Below are positions 33,793 through 43,009 of a stretch of 64,000 bases of DNA, piece by piece. The stretch covers positions 14,261 to 78,260 of the forward strand of contig DHVZ01000012.1 in the NCBI GenBank assembly GCA_002412925.1, read 5' to 3'. How positions within the stretch are numbered: position 1 is the first letter of the stretch; each line of letters starts with the position of its first letter. Under the pieces are notes generated by a model, which searched no databases, had not been told where the DNA came from, and worked only from the letters and a program-made list of their open reading frames with translations. Source of the DNA: Anaerolineales bacterium UBA5195. GTDB taxonomy: Bacteria > Chloroflexota > Anaerolineae > Anaerolineales > Villigracilaceae. A program made the translations under genes and the position numbers.

Positions 33793-35016
33793 ATGAAAAA
33801 ATCGATCACCCTTATGTTGGTCGTGGTGCTGGCCCTGTTATCTGCCTGCACTGCCGCCCCCGCAGAAACAGATGCGCCTGCGGAACCCGCCGCGCCACAG
33901 GCGACTACCGCCCCGGAGCCGTCAAAGGTCCCCGAGCAGCCCGCTGCCCCTGCAGCGAAACCGGTTATTGCAGTCTGCCTGCCAGCCCTGGATAACCCCC
34001 TGATGCTTGGGTTCCAGGATGCCTTCAAGGGCACCTTTGGCGCTGATTATGATGTTCAGGTGGCCAGTGCAGACGGCAACCCAAACAGCCAGGCGACACA
34101 GGTTGAAAACTTCACCGCGATGAAAGCCAAGTTTATGTTTGTTATGCCGGTTGAATCGACCAGCCTGGTGCCCAAACTGATTGCGGCCCGCCAAGCCGGT
34201 GTCAAAGTCCTGGTCGCTGGTGGCGATCCCGGCAATGCCGAAGCCTATGACGGCGTGATGATGATGAACCAATTCCTGGCCGGCTCATTTGAGGCCTGGA
34301 TGGCGAAACAGTGGGTCGACAAGACCTATCCCGACGCTGCTGACGGCTCGGTCGAAACAGTCATCTTTGAGTCAACCCTCAATACTGATGCGGCTGCCCG
34401 CTCGACCGGCATGAAAATGCTCGTTGAACCCTACCTGAAAAACGTCAAGGGCGAATACGTGGATGCAGCCGGCAAAGTGGTCGCTGAAGCCGACAAAATC
34501 GCCAACCCCGCCTATTCCTCGAAGGTGAAAGTCGTCCAGACCGTGCAGGCAGAGATGTTCCAGGCCGGTCAGACTGCCATGCAGAACGCCCTGACCACCA
34601 ATCCCAAGGTGAAACTCGTTCTAGCCTATGCTGGCGATGGCGGCATGGGTGCCTCCCAGGCTATCATGGATGAATTTGCGAAGGGGGCGGGCGTCAGCGC
34701 CATCGAAGACATCAACAAGGTCGCGGTCTTTGGCGTTGGCATGATCGGACCTGAAGGGGCAGCGGTGCTCGATTCAGCCACGAACAAGACCGTTTTCCGC
34801 GGCACGATCCGCTTTGGCGGCGACCTGGTCGGCCGGACGATGGAATGGGCCGGGAAAATGCTGAATGGCGAGGTCCCTGGCATCATCTACGACCCGCTGG
34901 ATATTGTCACCGTCGTCGATGGTAAACTGATGGGGCTCCCCGTTGAGCAGAGCGAATATTTCCTCGTTCCAACCGGCCAGCCGGTGGAAATCAAACTCGG
35001 CCCGCCCCCAGGATAA
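33793..35016 (+). CDS. Ribose-type ABC binding lipoprotein (cassette 2)
   Basis: A 407-residue Peripla_BP_4 protein. Signal peptide ends LLSAC (about C19), then an Ala/Pro/Glu linker to about residue 55 and the ligand domain KPVIAVCLPALDNPLMLGFQ. It is related to but clearly diverged from the cassette 1 protein and about 30 residues longer, so the ligand may differ. AAGGAG precedes the ATG; the longer upstream frame starts inside the regulatory gap. Confidence 0.9.
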   Translation: MKKSITLMLVVVLALLSACTAAPAETDAPAEPAAPQATTAPEPSKVPEQPAAPAAKPVIAVCLPALDNPLMLGFQDAFKGTFGADYDVQVASADGNPNSQATQVENFTAMKAKFMFVMPVESTSLVPKLIAARQAGVKVLVAGGDPGNAEAYDGVMMMNQFLAGSFEAWMAKQWVDKTYPDAADGSVETVIFESTLNTDAAARSTGMKMLVEPYLKNVKGEYVDAAGKVVAEADKIANPAYSSKVKVVQTVQAEMFQAGQTAMQNALTTNPKVKLVLAYAGDGGMGASQAIMDEFAKGAGVSAIEDINKVAVFGVGMIGPEGAAVLDSATNKTVFRGTIRFGGDLVGRTMEWAGKMLNGEVPGIIYDPLDIVTVVDGKLMGLPVEQSEYFLVPTGQPVEIKLGPPPG

Positions 35017-35063
35017 AATCCGCTACTCAAGTACTTGAAGTGTTCAAGGGGGTGCAAACCAGT

Positions 35064-35087
35064 GGCTGGGGAGAGGGGGCCCCAGCC
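35064..35087. terminator. Hairpin between binding protein and ATPase (cassette 2)
   Basis: GGCTGGGG / CCCCAGCC with an 8-nt loop, at the same position as the hairpin of cassette 1. Probably sets the ratio of binding protein to ATPase message. Confidence 0.55.
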
Positions 35088-35118
35088 CTGCTCCAACACC
35101 GATTACGATGGAGTTTTC

Positions 35119-36597
35119 ATGCCGGAACCGATTCTGACTGTCAAGCACATCACCAAAACCTATCCGGGCGTCGTGGCCCTGAACAATGTCACCATGACGT
35201 TCGAAAAAGGAGAAATCCACGCGCTGCTGGGGGAGAATGGCGCCGGGAAATCCACCCTGATCAAGGTCATCTCCGGGGCTATCGAACCGGATAACGGCAG
35301 CGTCAGCATTGACGGCCGGGAATTCGCCAAAATTTCACCCCATTTGGCCAAGGAAAACGGGATCGAGGTGATTTACCAGGAATTCAGCCTGGTCGAAGCC
35401 TTGACTGTGGCGCAGAACGTCTTTCTCGGCGAGACCCAGGGCTGGCTGGTTGACCATGCGGCGCTGCAAAAAAGGGCGCGGCAGATTTTTGCCGAGATGA
35501 ATGTGCAGATCGACCCGGCGGCCCAGGTGCGAAAATTAAGCCCGGCCAAGAAACAGTTGGTTGAAATCGCCAAAGCCATCTCCCGCAACGCCAAAATCCT
35601 GATCATGGACGAACCCAGCGCCCCGCTCTCGGCCTCCGAAGTGGAGACGATGTTCGAGATCATTGGCAAGATGAAAGCACGGGGAGTGACCATTGTCTAC
35701 ATCTCGCATCGCATCGAGGAACTGTTCCGCATCTCGGATCGGGTCAGCGTCATGCGGGATGGGGCTTATATTGACACGCTCGTCACCCAGCAGACCAACC
35801 GCAAGGAACTCATCAACCTGATGGTGGGCCGGGAATTGAAAGAGTATTTTCCCAGGCGAACCCAGCTGCCCGGCGAAGTCATCCTGGAAGTGAAAAGACT
35901 CTCCGGGTTTGGCGATGAAAATATCTCCTTTAGTGTGCAGCGGGGGGAGATTCTAGGCGTGGCCGGTCTGGTTGGCTCCGGCCGGACGGAACTGGCCAGT
36001 ATCCTGTATGGCGCGGTGTCCAAAGAGAGCGGCGAGACCTGGATCGAGGGCAAGAAACGGGAAATCCATTCCCCCGATCAAGCCCTCGAGTACGGGATGG
36101 GGTTGATCCCGGAGGATCGCAAGAATCACGGCTGCATTCTCAATGCCAGCCTGCGTTTCAATATTTCGCTTTCGACGTTCAACAAAAAGGCCCGCTTTTT
36201 CATCGCTGATTCGAAAGCCCAAAAGGAAACAGCGCGTTTTTACATCGACAAATTTAACATCAAGACCCCCAGCATGGAGCAGCGCGTCAGGAATCTCTCT
36301 GGTGGGAACCAGCAAAAGATCATCCTGGCCAAAACGCTGGCTGCCAACACCAACATCCTGATCTTTGATGAACCGACGCGCGGCATCGATGTTGGCTCGA
36401 AGCAGGAAATCTACAACCTGATGATCGATCTGGTCAACCAGGGCAAGGCCATCATCATGATCTCCTCCGACATGGAGGAACTGCTGGGCATGTCTGACCG
36501 GTTGATTGTGTTGTGTGAAGGAAAGTTCATGGGCGAAGTGCCCAAAGAACAATTCGACCAGCGCCATATCATCGAACTGGCCTCCGGCCATCATTAA
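35119..36597 (+). CDS. Ribose-type ABC ATPase with two nucleotide-binding domains (cassette 2)
   Basis: A 492-residue RbsA/MglA-type ATPase, colinear with the cassette 1 protein: Walker A GENGAGKST near residue 40, first signature KLSPAKKQLVEIAKA, second domain GLVGSGRTE in place of Walker A, LSGGNQQKI and ILIFDEPTRGIDVGSK. The ATG of MPEPILTV is used since earlier in-frame starts fall in the intercistronic hairpin. GATGGAG lies about six bases upstream. Confidence 0.92.
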   Translation: MPEPILTVKHITKTYPGVVALNNVTMTFEKGEIHALLGENGAGKSTLIKVISGAIEPDNGSVSIDGREFAKISPHLAKENGIEVIYQEFSLVEALTVAQNVFLGETQGWLVDHAALQKRARQIFAEMNVQIDPAAQVRKLSPAKKQLVEIAKAISRNAKILIMDEPSAPLSASEVETMFEIIGKMKARGVTIVYISHRIEELFRISDRVSVMRDGAYIDTLVTQQTNRKELINLMVGRELKEYFPRRTQLPGEVILEVKRLSGFGDENISFSVQRGEILGVAGLVGSGRTELASILYGAVSKESGETWIEGKKREIHSPDQALEYGMGLIPEDRKNHGCILNASLRFNISLSTFNKKARFFIADSKAQKETARFYIDKFNIKTPSMEQRVRNLSGGNQQKIILAKTLAANTNILIFDEPTRGIDVGSKQEIYNLMIDLVNQGKAIIMISSDMEELLGMSDRLIVLCEGKFMGEVPKEQFDQRHIIELASGHH

Positions 36598-36615
36598 ATT
36601 ATGCAGAGGAACAAA

Positions 36616-37614
36616 ATGCCGAAAATCAACCTGAGCGGGCTTCGCAAATATACCGTCATGTTTATCCTGCTCGCCCTGATGGTGCTTTTTTCGTTTTCGA
36701 GCCCCTACTTTTTGACGCTGCGTAACCTGACTAACATCGTCACCCAGAACACCTACTTCATCATTGTTGCCATTGGTCTGTCATTTGTGATGATCGGAGG
36801 CGGGATCGACCTGTCAGTTGGTTACCAGATGTCGCTGGTGGGGGTAGTCACTGCCATGAGCATGGTCGTTTATCACCAGCCGGTTTGGCTCTCGGTGCTG
36901 ATCGGCATCCTGTTGGGGACTTTCCTGGGATTTGTAAATGGTATGATCGTAACCAACGTCAAGGTTTTTCCGCTGATTGTTACCATCGCCACCAGCACCG
37001 TGTTCCAGGGCCTGTCGTACATCATTTCCAAAGCGGCCACCTTTCGCGGCTACCCGGATGAATTCCTGATGCTGACAAAGGGAGCTTTCCTGGGCATCGC
37101 TTTCGATGTCTGGCTAACCCTATTGGTCGTGCTGTTTGCAAGTTTCGTTTATTACAAGACTTCCTTCGGCTGGAATGTGTTGGCACTGGGCGGGAACGAG
37201 GAAGCCTCCCGGCTGGCAGGCATCAAAACCAAGGCGATGAAAGTTTCGGTATATACGATTTGCGGCTTTTTTGTCGCCATTGCGACAATGGTGATGATTT
37301 CAAAATCTAATACCACCAACTCCATGTTCGGGCCGGGGACAGAGTTTACCGCTTTGACGGCCGCCATCGTCGGCGGGATCAGTTTTATGGGCGGCGAAGG
37401 CAATATGCTCGGCCTCGTCACCGGCGTTTTTATTCTAGCTGTGCTGGGGAACGGGATGCAGTTGGCCGGCTGGGGCACCTATGCCCAGTACATTGTTAAA
37501 GGGCTGATCCTGCTCGGCGCGGTCACCTTCGATGAATATCAAAAGACCGCCCGGGACACGAAACGCAGCAAAGTGAATAGCGAACCTGCCAACCCAGAGA
37601 AAAAACCAGCCTAG
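36616..37614 (+). CDS. Ribose-type ABC permease (cassette 2)
   Basis: A 332-residue RbsC-family permease with the block VMIGGGIDLSVGY near residue 57 and the loop ALGGNEEASRLAGIKTKAMK near 190. The second ATG is preferred: AGAGGA lies between it and the in-frame ATG 15 nt earlier. The esterase 5 gene starts 28 nt later, keeping the same order as cassette 1. Confidence 0.9.
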   Translation: MPKINLSGLRKYTVMFILLALMVLFSFSSPYFLTLRNLTNIVTQNTYFIIVAIGLSFVMIGGGIDLSVGYQMSLVGVVTAMSMVVYHQPVWLSVLIGILLGTFLGFVNGMIVTNVKVFPLIVTIATSTVFQGLSYIISKAATFRGYPDEFLMLTKGAFLGIAFDVWLTLLVVLFASFVYYKTSFGWNVLALGGNEEASRLAGIKTKAMKVSVYTICGFFVAIATMVMISKSNTTNSMFGPGTEFTALTAAIVGGISFMGGEGNMLGLVTGVFILAVLGNGMQLAGWGTYAQYIVKGLILLGAVTFDEYQKTARDTKRSKVNSEPANPEKKPA

Positions 37615-37642
37615 CGGGCAGCGCGCAGAACAGGAATTTGAT

Positions 37643-38539
37643 ATGGAACCGAAAAAAAAGTTTGGCCCGCCACCGGGTTTCCAAATCCCCATGGCGGATG
37701 TGTCCCACATTCAGCGCAAATGGCTGGATTCACCCTACGCCAGCCTTTCCCCGGCCCAAAAATTGGATATTTACCTGCCAGATGAAGGCGAAGGGCCTTT
37801 CCCTGTGCTTATCCATATCCATGGGGGCGGCTTTGAAATCGGCGACAAACAAGACATTCACATCCTGCCTTATCTCAAGGGCCTGGCGCGCGGCTATGCG
37901 GTCGTCAGCGTCAACTACCGCTTGAGTGGCGAAGCGATTTTCCCGGCGGGCTTGCAGGACATAAAAGCCGCCATCCGCTGGCTGCGGGCGAATGCCCAGA
38001 CCTATCACCTTAATGGCGAGCGGATGGCGGCCTGCGGCGGCTCGGCGGGCGGGAATTATGCCGCCATGGTCTGCTTGACCGCCAGCGTGGCCGAATTCGA
38101 CGACCCGCGCCTGGGCAATGCGGAGTATCCCTGTCACGTCCAGGCGGCGGTGGATATGTTCGGGCCAACGGATTTTCTGAAAATGGATGAACAACTGGAT
38201 GAAAATGGTTTCGGCCCCGGTGACCACAGCCAAGCGGATTCCCCTGAATCAAAGTATTTGGGTGCGAAACTGGCCGATGTGCCGCTAAAGGTTGTGATTG
38301 CCAACCCGATGACCTATATTCACGAGCACATGCCGCCCCTTATGATCCAGCACGGGCGGCTCGACACGCTGGTGCCGATTCAGCAGTCGATGATGTTCGT
38401 GGAGAAACTAAAAAAATATGTCAGCCCTGACCGATTTGAGTTTGACATTTTAGAAGGAGCCGGTCACGGCGATCCGCTGTTCGAAACGGACGAGAACATG
38501 AGCAAGGTGTTTGCGTTTCTGGACAGGCATTTGAAATAG
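37643..38539 (+). CDS. Alpha/beta hydrolase, esterase (paralogue 5)
   Basis: A 298-residue cytoplasmic esterase colinear with paralogues 1 and 2: SPAQKLDIYLPDEGEGPFPV, HGGGF near residue 58, GGSAGG nucleophile near 134, HGRLDT and GAGHGD for the Asp and His. It ends cassette 2 as esterase 1 ends cassette 1, so the importer and an intracellular esterase were duplicated together. Confidence 0.88.
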   Translation: MEPKKKFGPPPGFQIPMADVSHIQRKWLDSPYASLSPAQKLDIYLPDEGEGPFPVLIHIHGGGFEIGDKQDIHILPYLKGLARGYAVVSVNYRLSGEAIFPAGLQDIKAAIRWLRANAQTYHLNGERMAACGGSAGGNYAAMVCLTASVAEFDDPRLGNAEYPCHVQAAVDMFGPTDFLKMDEQLDENGFGPGDHSQADSPESKYLGAKLADVPLKVVIANPMTYIHEHMPPLMIQHGRLDTLVPIQQSMMFVEKLKKYVSPDRFEFDILEGAGHGDPLFETDENMSKVFAFLDRHLK

Positions 38540-38599
38540 CAATCGGATACAATCTCCCTAAATTTGGAAAATCTATTCACCTAGGAGTTGCCACTCACC

Positions 38600-39445
38600 A
38601 TGCCCGTTTCAATTCGTCCCCTGGCAGAGACCGACCTGGATGCGGCTGCCGTGATCTTGACATCTGCCTTCCAACGCACCGGCGATTGGGGCAGCGATCT
38701 GCGTTTTTATCATGGGTTACAACCTGACGGTTATTTTGGGGCATACAAGGATGGAGTGCTTGTCGGGATGGTTGGCGCCACAATCTACTCGACCTTTGCC
38801 TACATTGGAATGATGGGTGTTCACCAGCAATTCCAAAGGCGAGGGATAGGATTGGCCTTGATGCAATCCCTCTTGAATTGGCTGGCAGAGAAAAACGTTA
38901 CTATGGTTCAATTGGATGCGAGCCCTGCTGGCCAACCCATGTATGAAAAATTGGGTTTTGAAGCCCAGGAACAGGTATTCGCGCTTGAGTGGAAGCATAG
39001 TTTCCCGGTGGCTAGATTCTCTCAAGTGCCTGGGCCTGTCCGACCATCTGACCTGGCCGAGTTGGTTGAGATTGACGCCAGAATTTTTGGGGCTGAGCGC
39101 GGAAAAATATTTTCAGTGCTGTTGGAGACTTATCCAGGGCGTTCTTTTCTTCTAAGGAATGCTCTGGGGAAAATAACCGGTTATCTTTTTCTCCAAAAAC
39201 ATCGGGTTGGCCCGTGGGTTATGCTGGAACCGGATGGAACTGAAGCGTTGCTCCTGGCAGCTTTGTCCACCTGCGAGGTTGGCTCTGTTTCAGTTCTTGT
39301 GCCTGAGCTCAATCAGCGGGCCTTAGCCCTGTTGCGGCATTATGGTTTTGAAGTGTCAAGAATAAACAGGCACATGGTTCGTGGCAGCGGGGCGCTGGGT
39401 GACCGCAATAAGATTTTTGGGCAGACCAGTCTTTCACTTGGTTAA
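38600..39445 (+). CDS. GNAT acetyltransferase with two tandem-like domains
   Basis: A 281-residue GNAT protein. The N-terminal domain has the acetyl-CoA loop QFQRRGIGLALMQSLL near residues 80-95 and the following LDASPAGQPMYEKLGF strand-helix. A second, degenerate GNAT-like half follows (VPELNQRALALLRHYGF). Two-domain GNATs of this form are frequent but mostly uncharacterised. The ATG of MPVSIRPL is used, with AGGAG 12 nt upstream. It lies after the esterase and faces icd. Confidence 0.8.
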   Translation: MPVSIRPLAETDLDAAAVILTSAFQRTGDWGSDLRFYHGLQPDGYFGAYKDGVLVGMVGATIYSTFAYIGMMGVHQQFQRRGIGLALMQSLLNWLAEKNVTMVQLDASPAGQPMYEKLGFEAQEQVFALEWKHSFPVARFSQVPGPVRPSDLAELVEIDARIFGAERGKIFSVLLETYPGRSFLLRNALGKITGYLFLQKHRVGPWVMLEPDGTEALLLAALSTCEVGSVSVLVPELNQRALALLRHYGFEVSRINRHMVRGSGALGDRNKIFGQTSLSLG

Positions 39446-39468
39446 TAGAAATAGAATGGGCAAAAAAA

Positions 39469-39501
39469 GACTTCCTCTACCTGTTAAGAATAGAGGAAGT
39501 C
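39469..39501. terminator. Terminator between convergent GNAT and icd genes
   Basis: GACTTCCTCTA pairs with TAGAGGAAGTC. On the - strand the stem is followed by seven Ts, making it a strong terminator for icd; it can also end the GNAT transcript. Confidence 0.85.
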
Positions 39502-39529
39502 CTATCGGGAAAAACCAGCTGCCTTTGCG

Positions 39530-40933
39530 CTAGTCATTCATATGTTGGATGATTGCATCTCCAAACTCTGAACACTTGACCTCAACCGCGTTATCCATCA
39601 AGCGAGCAAAGTCATAGGTCACAGTTTGAGCCGCGACTGCACCTTCCATACCCTTAACAATCAGATCGGCGGCTTCGGTCCACCCCATGTACCGGAACAT
39701 CATTTCCCCTGAGAGAATGACGGAGCCGGGATTGACCTTGTCCAAATCAGCGTATTTGGGTGCCGTGCCGTGCGTGGCTTCGAAAATAGCATGTCCGGTT
39801 TCATAATTGATGTTTGCCCCCGGGGCAATTCCAATGCCACCCACTTGGGCCGCAATTCCATCTGAAATATAGTCACCATTTAAATTCATGGTGGCAATCA
39901 CATCATATTCCCGTGGATGAATAAGAACGTTCTGCATGGTATCGTCTGTGATGGAGTCTTTGACAAGCAGCATTTTCTTCCATTTCCCATCGCCATGCGT
40001 TTTCCACAATTTCAAAGCATGATCCACTTCTTCTTTGATTTCATTTTGTTGCTCAGCGGGCATCATCTCAATCCCCGGATAAATCATTTTGGCGTTTTCA
40101 TCAACTGATATTTTAGAATTTGTTTCCCGGTTAGCCAATACCCACGCTTCAAACTCAGTAACAATTTGATTGCGGAACTCACGTTTGGTCAGAGCATAGG
40201 CCCATCCTCTGAAAGCCCCTTCGGTGTATTTCATAATCTCGCCTTTATGAACAAAAGATACACTCTTTCGCTTGTTTTTGAGCGCCCACTTTATCGCCGC
40301 TCGCACAAGACGTTCAGTGCCCTCAACCGAAATCGGCGATACGCCTAGCGCCGTAGTCTCAGGAAAGCGCATCTTGCTATACTCGTCAGCAAAGGCTTCT
40401 TTGAGCAATTCTTTCAATTTTTTGTTTTCTTCCGTGCCAAATTTGAATTCAATGCCTGTATAAATATCTTCGGTATTTTCACGAAAAACAACAACGTCTA
40501 CATCTTGGGGACGTTTCATGGGAGAGGGAACACCGTTGTAATAGCGAACTGGCCTCATGCAAACATACAGATCAAGCAATTGACGTAATGCTACGTTCAG
40601 CGAACGTATACCCCCACCGATTGGTGTTGTCAGCGGGCCTTTGATACCGACTAAAAATTTCTTGAAAGCATCTACGGTTTCATCTGGAAGCCAGGTGTTG
40701 AACAATTTAAAGGATTTTTCGCCTGCATATACCTCCATCCAATGTACCTTGCGTTTACCTTTATAGGCTTTTTCGACTGCGGAATCAAAAACTCGAATTG
40801 ATGCCCGCCAAATATCTCGCCCTGTACCGTCTCCTTCTACAAATGGAATAATCGGGTTATCTGGAACCTGTAATTCTCCATCTTTGATGGAAATCTTTGC
40901 TCCACCTTCTGGCACTGTAATTTGATTAGCCAT
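39530..40933 (-). CDS. icd: NADP-dependent isocitrate dehydrogenase
   Basis: A 467-residue dimeric-type isocitrate dehydrogenase, about 50 residues longer than the E. coli enzyme because of inserts near residues 170 and 260-300. The substrate loop IKGPLTTPIGGGIRSLNVALRQ carries the Ser that is phosphorylated in E. coli. HGTAPKYA near 385 has the Lys-Tyr pair that selects NADP. It follows the fumarase genes on the same strand after a 226-nt gap, so it may have its own promoter (AT-rich 40940-41040). It supplies 2-oxoglutarate and NADPH. Confidence 0.95.
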   Translation of the reverse strand: MANQITVPEGGAKISIKDGELQVPDNPIIPFVEGDGTGRDIWRASIRVFDSAVEKAYKGKRKVHWMEVYAGEKSFKLFNTWLPDETVDAFKKFLVGIKGPLTTPIGGGIRSLNVALRQLLDLYVCMRPVRYYNGVPSPMKRPQDVDVVVFRENTEDIYTGIEFKFGTEENKKLKELLKEAFADEYSKMRFPETTALGVSPISVEGTERLVRAAIKWALKNKRKSVSFVHKGEIMKYTEGAFRGWAYALTKREFRNQIVTEFEAWVLANRETNSKISVDENAKMIYPGIEMMPAEQQNEIKEEVDHALKLWKTHGDGKWKKMLLVKDSITDDTMQNVLIHPREYDVIATMNLNGDYISDGIAAQVGGIGIAPGANINYETGHAIFEATHGTAPKYADLDKVNPGSVILSGEMMFRYMGWTEAADLIVKGMEGAVAAQTVTYDFARLMDNAVEVKCSEFGDAIIQHMND

Positions 40934-41159
40934 TCAGTTCCTCCTGAAACAATATTGAGATACGCCTATTATAAATTGGATTTATGATATTGAGACTAAG
41001 TTTTATATGTCGAGACAAAATAGAAATCTTGAAATAAGACACCCACAAGCCCACGAATTGATATTGTTCTGATGGGAAAATCAAATAAACATCGGATAAA
41101 TGGTGTTTTAACGAAACGGTCAAAAAAGGAACTTGGGAACAACCTCTCATCAGTCTTAA

Positions 41160-41786
41160 CTAGTACGGGCTGGCCAGTAGTTCGTCCAGCACTTTTTTGG
41201 ACGAGTCATCCACCACGGCGTGTTGGGACTGGCCGTGAGCGTCCATCGTCACCACGGCGGGGAAATCCTTGACTTCGATGACCCAAAAAGCCTCCGGGAC
41301 GCCAAATTCCATTTTGTAGACGCCCAAAACCTTCTTGACCGACTGCGCAATGTATGAAGCCGCGCCGCCGATGGCATGGAAATACACGCCGGGAGCTTCC
41401 TGGCAGCCTTTGAGCGTTTTCGCGCCCATGCCGCCCTTGCCGATCACCCCCTTGAGGTTGAAATGTTTCATCACGTCCGCCTGGTAGGGTTCCTCACGGA
41501 TGGAGGTGGTCGGCCCGGCGGCCACGAATTTGTAGTCTTTCGTATCCAGCCCCGAGACGACCGGCCCGCAGTGATAGATCACGCCGCCGTCCAGCAGCTT
41601 CTTGAGCGCTGCGTAGGCTTCCAGGTCATCGCCCTGCGGCGCACGGGTTTTCTTGATAAAGGTATCGATCATCCATTTGTGGGCCGTATCGCGCCCAGTG
41701 ACCATGATGCCGGTCAGCAGCACCGGTTCGCCGACCTTCAGGCTGCGGATGGTTTCATCGCTGATGGGAATGGTTATTTCGCGCAT
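41160..41786 (-). CDS. Class I fumarase, beta (C-terminal) subunit
   Basis: A 208-residue protein of the Fumerase_C family: GRDTAHK near residue 35, YHCGP near 66, GPTTSIREE near 80 and KGGMG near 104. The ATG with GAAGGAGA upstream is used, not the longer frame. In two-subunit class I fumarases and tartrate dehydratases this subunit holds substrate-binding residues while the alpha subunit carries the cluster. Located right after the alpha subunit gene. Fumarase is favoured over tartrate dehydratase because of the TCA neighbours. Confidence 0.88.
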   Translation of the reverse strand: MREITIPISDETIRSLKVGEPVLLTGIMVTGRDTAHKWMIDTFIKKTRAPQGDDLEAYAALKKLLDGGVIYHCGPVVSGLDTKDYKFVAAGPTTSIREEPYQADVMKHFNLKGVIGKGGMGAKTLKGCQEAPGVYFHAIGGAASYIAQSVKKVLGVYKMEFGVPEAFWVIEVKDFPAVVTMDAHGQSQHAVVDDSSKKVLDELLASPY

Positions 41787-41802
41787 GGTTTCTCCTTCGG
41801 GA

Positions 41803-41852
41803 ACCACGGACGACGGACCATCAACCACGGTCCACCGTCAATGGTCCACGGT
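41803..41852. repeat. GGTCCACGG-type repeat between fumarase subunits
   Basis: The 66-nt gap is filled by variants of CCACGGTCC / GGACGACGGACC, including GGACCAT-N19-ATGGTCC. Strings of this kind are dispersed, often palindromic intergenic repeats in Anaerolineae. The repeat touches the alpha subunit stop codon. Confidence 0.5.
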
Positions 41853-42728
41853 CTAATCGTAAACGACTTCCTCGCCCTTCACCACCATCTTCCGGCGGCG
41901 ATAGGCCCAGCACATGTAAGAGACCGAGACGAAAAACGAGGCGGGCAGGCGGTGCATCCCGGTGATCTTGGTGTCGATCACGGTCGTCTGGCCGCCAAAG
42001 CCCATCGGGCCGATGCCCATCGTGTTGGATTCGCTCGTCAGGCGTTCTTCGAGCGCGGCCAGTTGCGGGTCGGCATTGCGCACACCCAGTTTATCGAACA
42101 AAACTTCCTTGGATTTGTAATAAGATGAGCCGCGGTCGCCGCCGATTGCCACGCCCAGGATGCCCGGCGCGCAGCCCTGACCCTGCGCCCTTTGGACCGC
42201 ATCCAGGACGACTTTGCGCACCCCGGCCAGATCGCGGCCCGCGCCCAGGCGGCTATCGGGCAGGGAATACTGCGCCCCGACGTTTTCACACCCGCCGCCT
42301 TTGAGCATCAGCTCGATGGTCAGTGCCTCGCCTTCGACTTCTTCGAAGTGAATGGACGGGAAATCGTCTCCGCCCAGGTTGTTGCCGCTGTTCTTGTCAT
42401 AGACGGCATCTACGGCGTTCGGCCGCATGTAACTTTTCTTGGTGGCCTGCACCATCGCATTGCGGATTTGTTCCTTCAGCTTGCGCGTGCTCCAGCCTTC
42501 GGGATGGTAAACGTAGAAAATCGGCGTCCCGGTATCCTGGCAAATCGGCGTGGACTGGGCGCGCGAAAGCTCGATGTTTTTCATCACCGTTTCGAGCGCG
42601 CCGCGCGCCGCCGTGCCAGGCGCTTCTTTCTCCACGGCTGCCTTCAGGCGTTCTTCCACATCTGAGGGCAGGTCAGTAGAGGTGCGGCGGATCAATTCCA
42701 AGATTTTTTCGGTTAAGTCTGGCTGCAT
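41853..42728 (-). CDS. Class I fumarase, alpha (N-terminal, FeS) subunit
   Basis: A 291-residue Fumerase-family protein. The three cysteine ligands for the 4Fe-4S cluster are visible in ICQDTGTP, GGGCENVG and GCAPGILG, with the catalytic block GGDRGSSYYKSK after the last. The ATG with GGAGG five bases upstream is chosen. It is oxygen-sensitive in known relatives. It forms an alpha-beta enzyme with the following gene. Confidence 0.9.
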   Translation of the reverse strand: MQPDLTEKILELIRRTSTDLPSDVEERLKAAVEKEAPGTAARGALETVMKNIELSRAQSTPICQDTGTPIFYVYHPEGWSTRKLKEQIRNAMVQATKKSYMRPNAVDAVYDKNSGNNLGGDDFPSIHFEEVEGEALTIELMLKGGGCENVGAQYSLPDSRLGAGRDLAGVRKVVLDAVQRAQGQGCAPGILGVAIGGDRGSSYYKSKEVLFDKLGVRNADPQLAALEERLTSESNTMGIGPMGFGGQTTVIDTKITGMHRLPASFFVSVSYMCWAYRRRKMVVKGEEVVYD

Positions 42729-42781
42729 GATTGCCTCCGTATGGGTGGACAGATTAATCAGACATCGAATTTGTAAGAGGG

Positions 42782-42840
42782 GCATGAATACAATTCGTCC
42801 AGCAGTGCTCGTCCAACTGCTGGATGAATTGTATTCATGC
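42782..42840. repeat. Long hairpin, 24-bp stem
   Basis: GCATGAATACAATTCGTCC... pairs with its complement over 24 bp with one G-T wobble and an 11-nt loop. It lies between the fumarase operon start and the upstream binding-protein gene. No T-run follows. A shorter relative sharing CTGCTGGATGAAT is at 48633-48669. Confidence 0.7.
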
Positions 42841-43009
42841 CGCGGATGTTTGGGGCAAATAAAGTGAGCTAGCTAACTAGATTTTAGAACTATGCCGACT
42901 TCACTTCCCCTTTTTTCGTTCTAAGCCTGGTGAACCTTCCTTGATTTCTTTATTAAAAAGGTAAACCTTAGTTGCGAAAAAGGGAACATTCCATTCTTAT
43001 TTTTAGGGA

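Noticed and set aside
35035..35118. N-terminal extension of the cassette 2 ATPase
   Set aside because: It would cover an intercistronic hairpin, and alignment with the cassette 1 ATPase starts at the later ATG.
41376..42128. Open frame of 250 codons on the + strand over the fumarase genes
   Set aside because: Spans two well-supported class I fumarase genes on the - strand; composition is that of an antisense frame.
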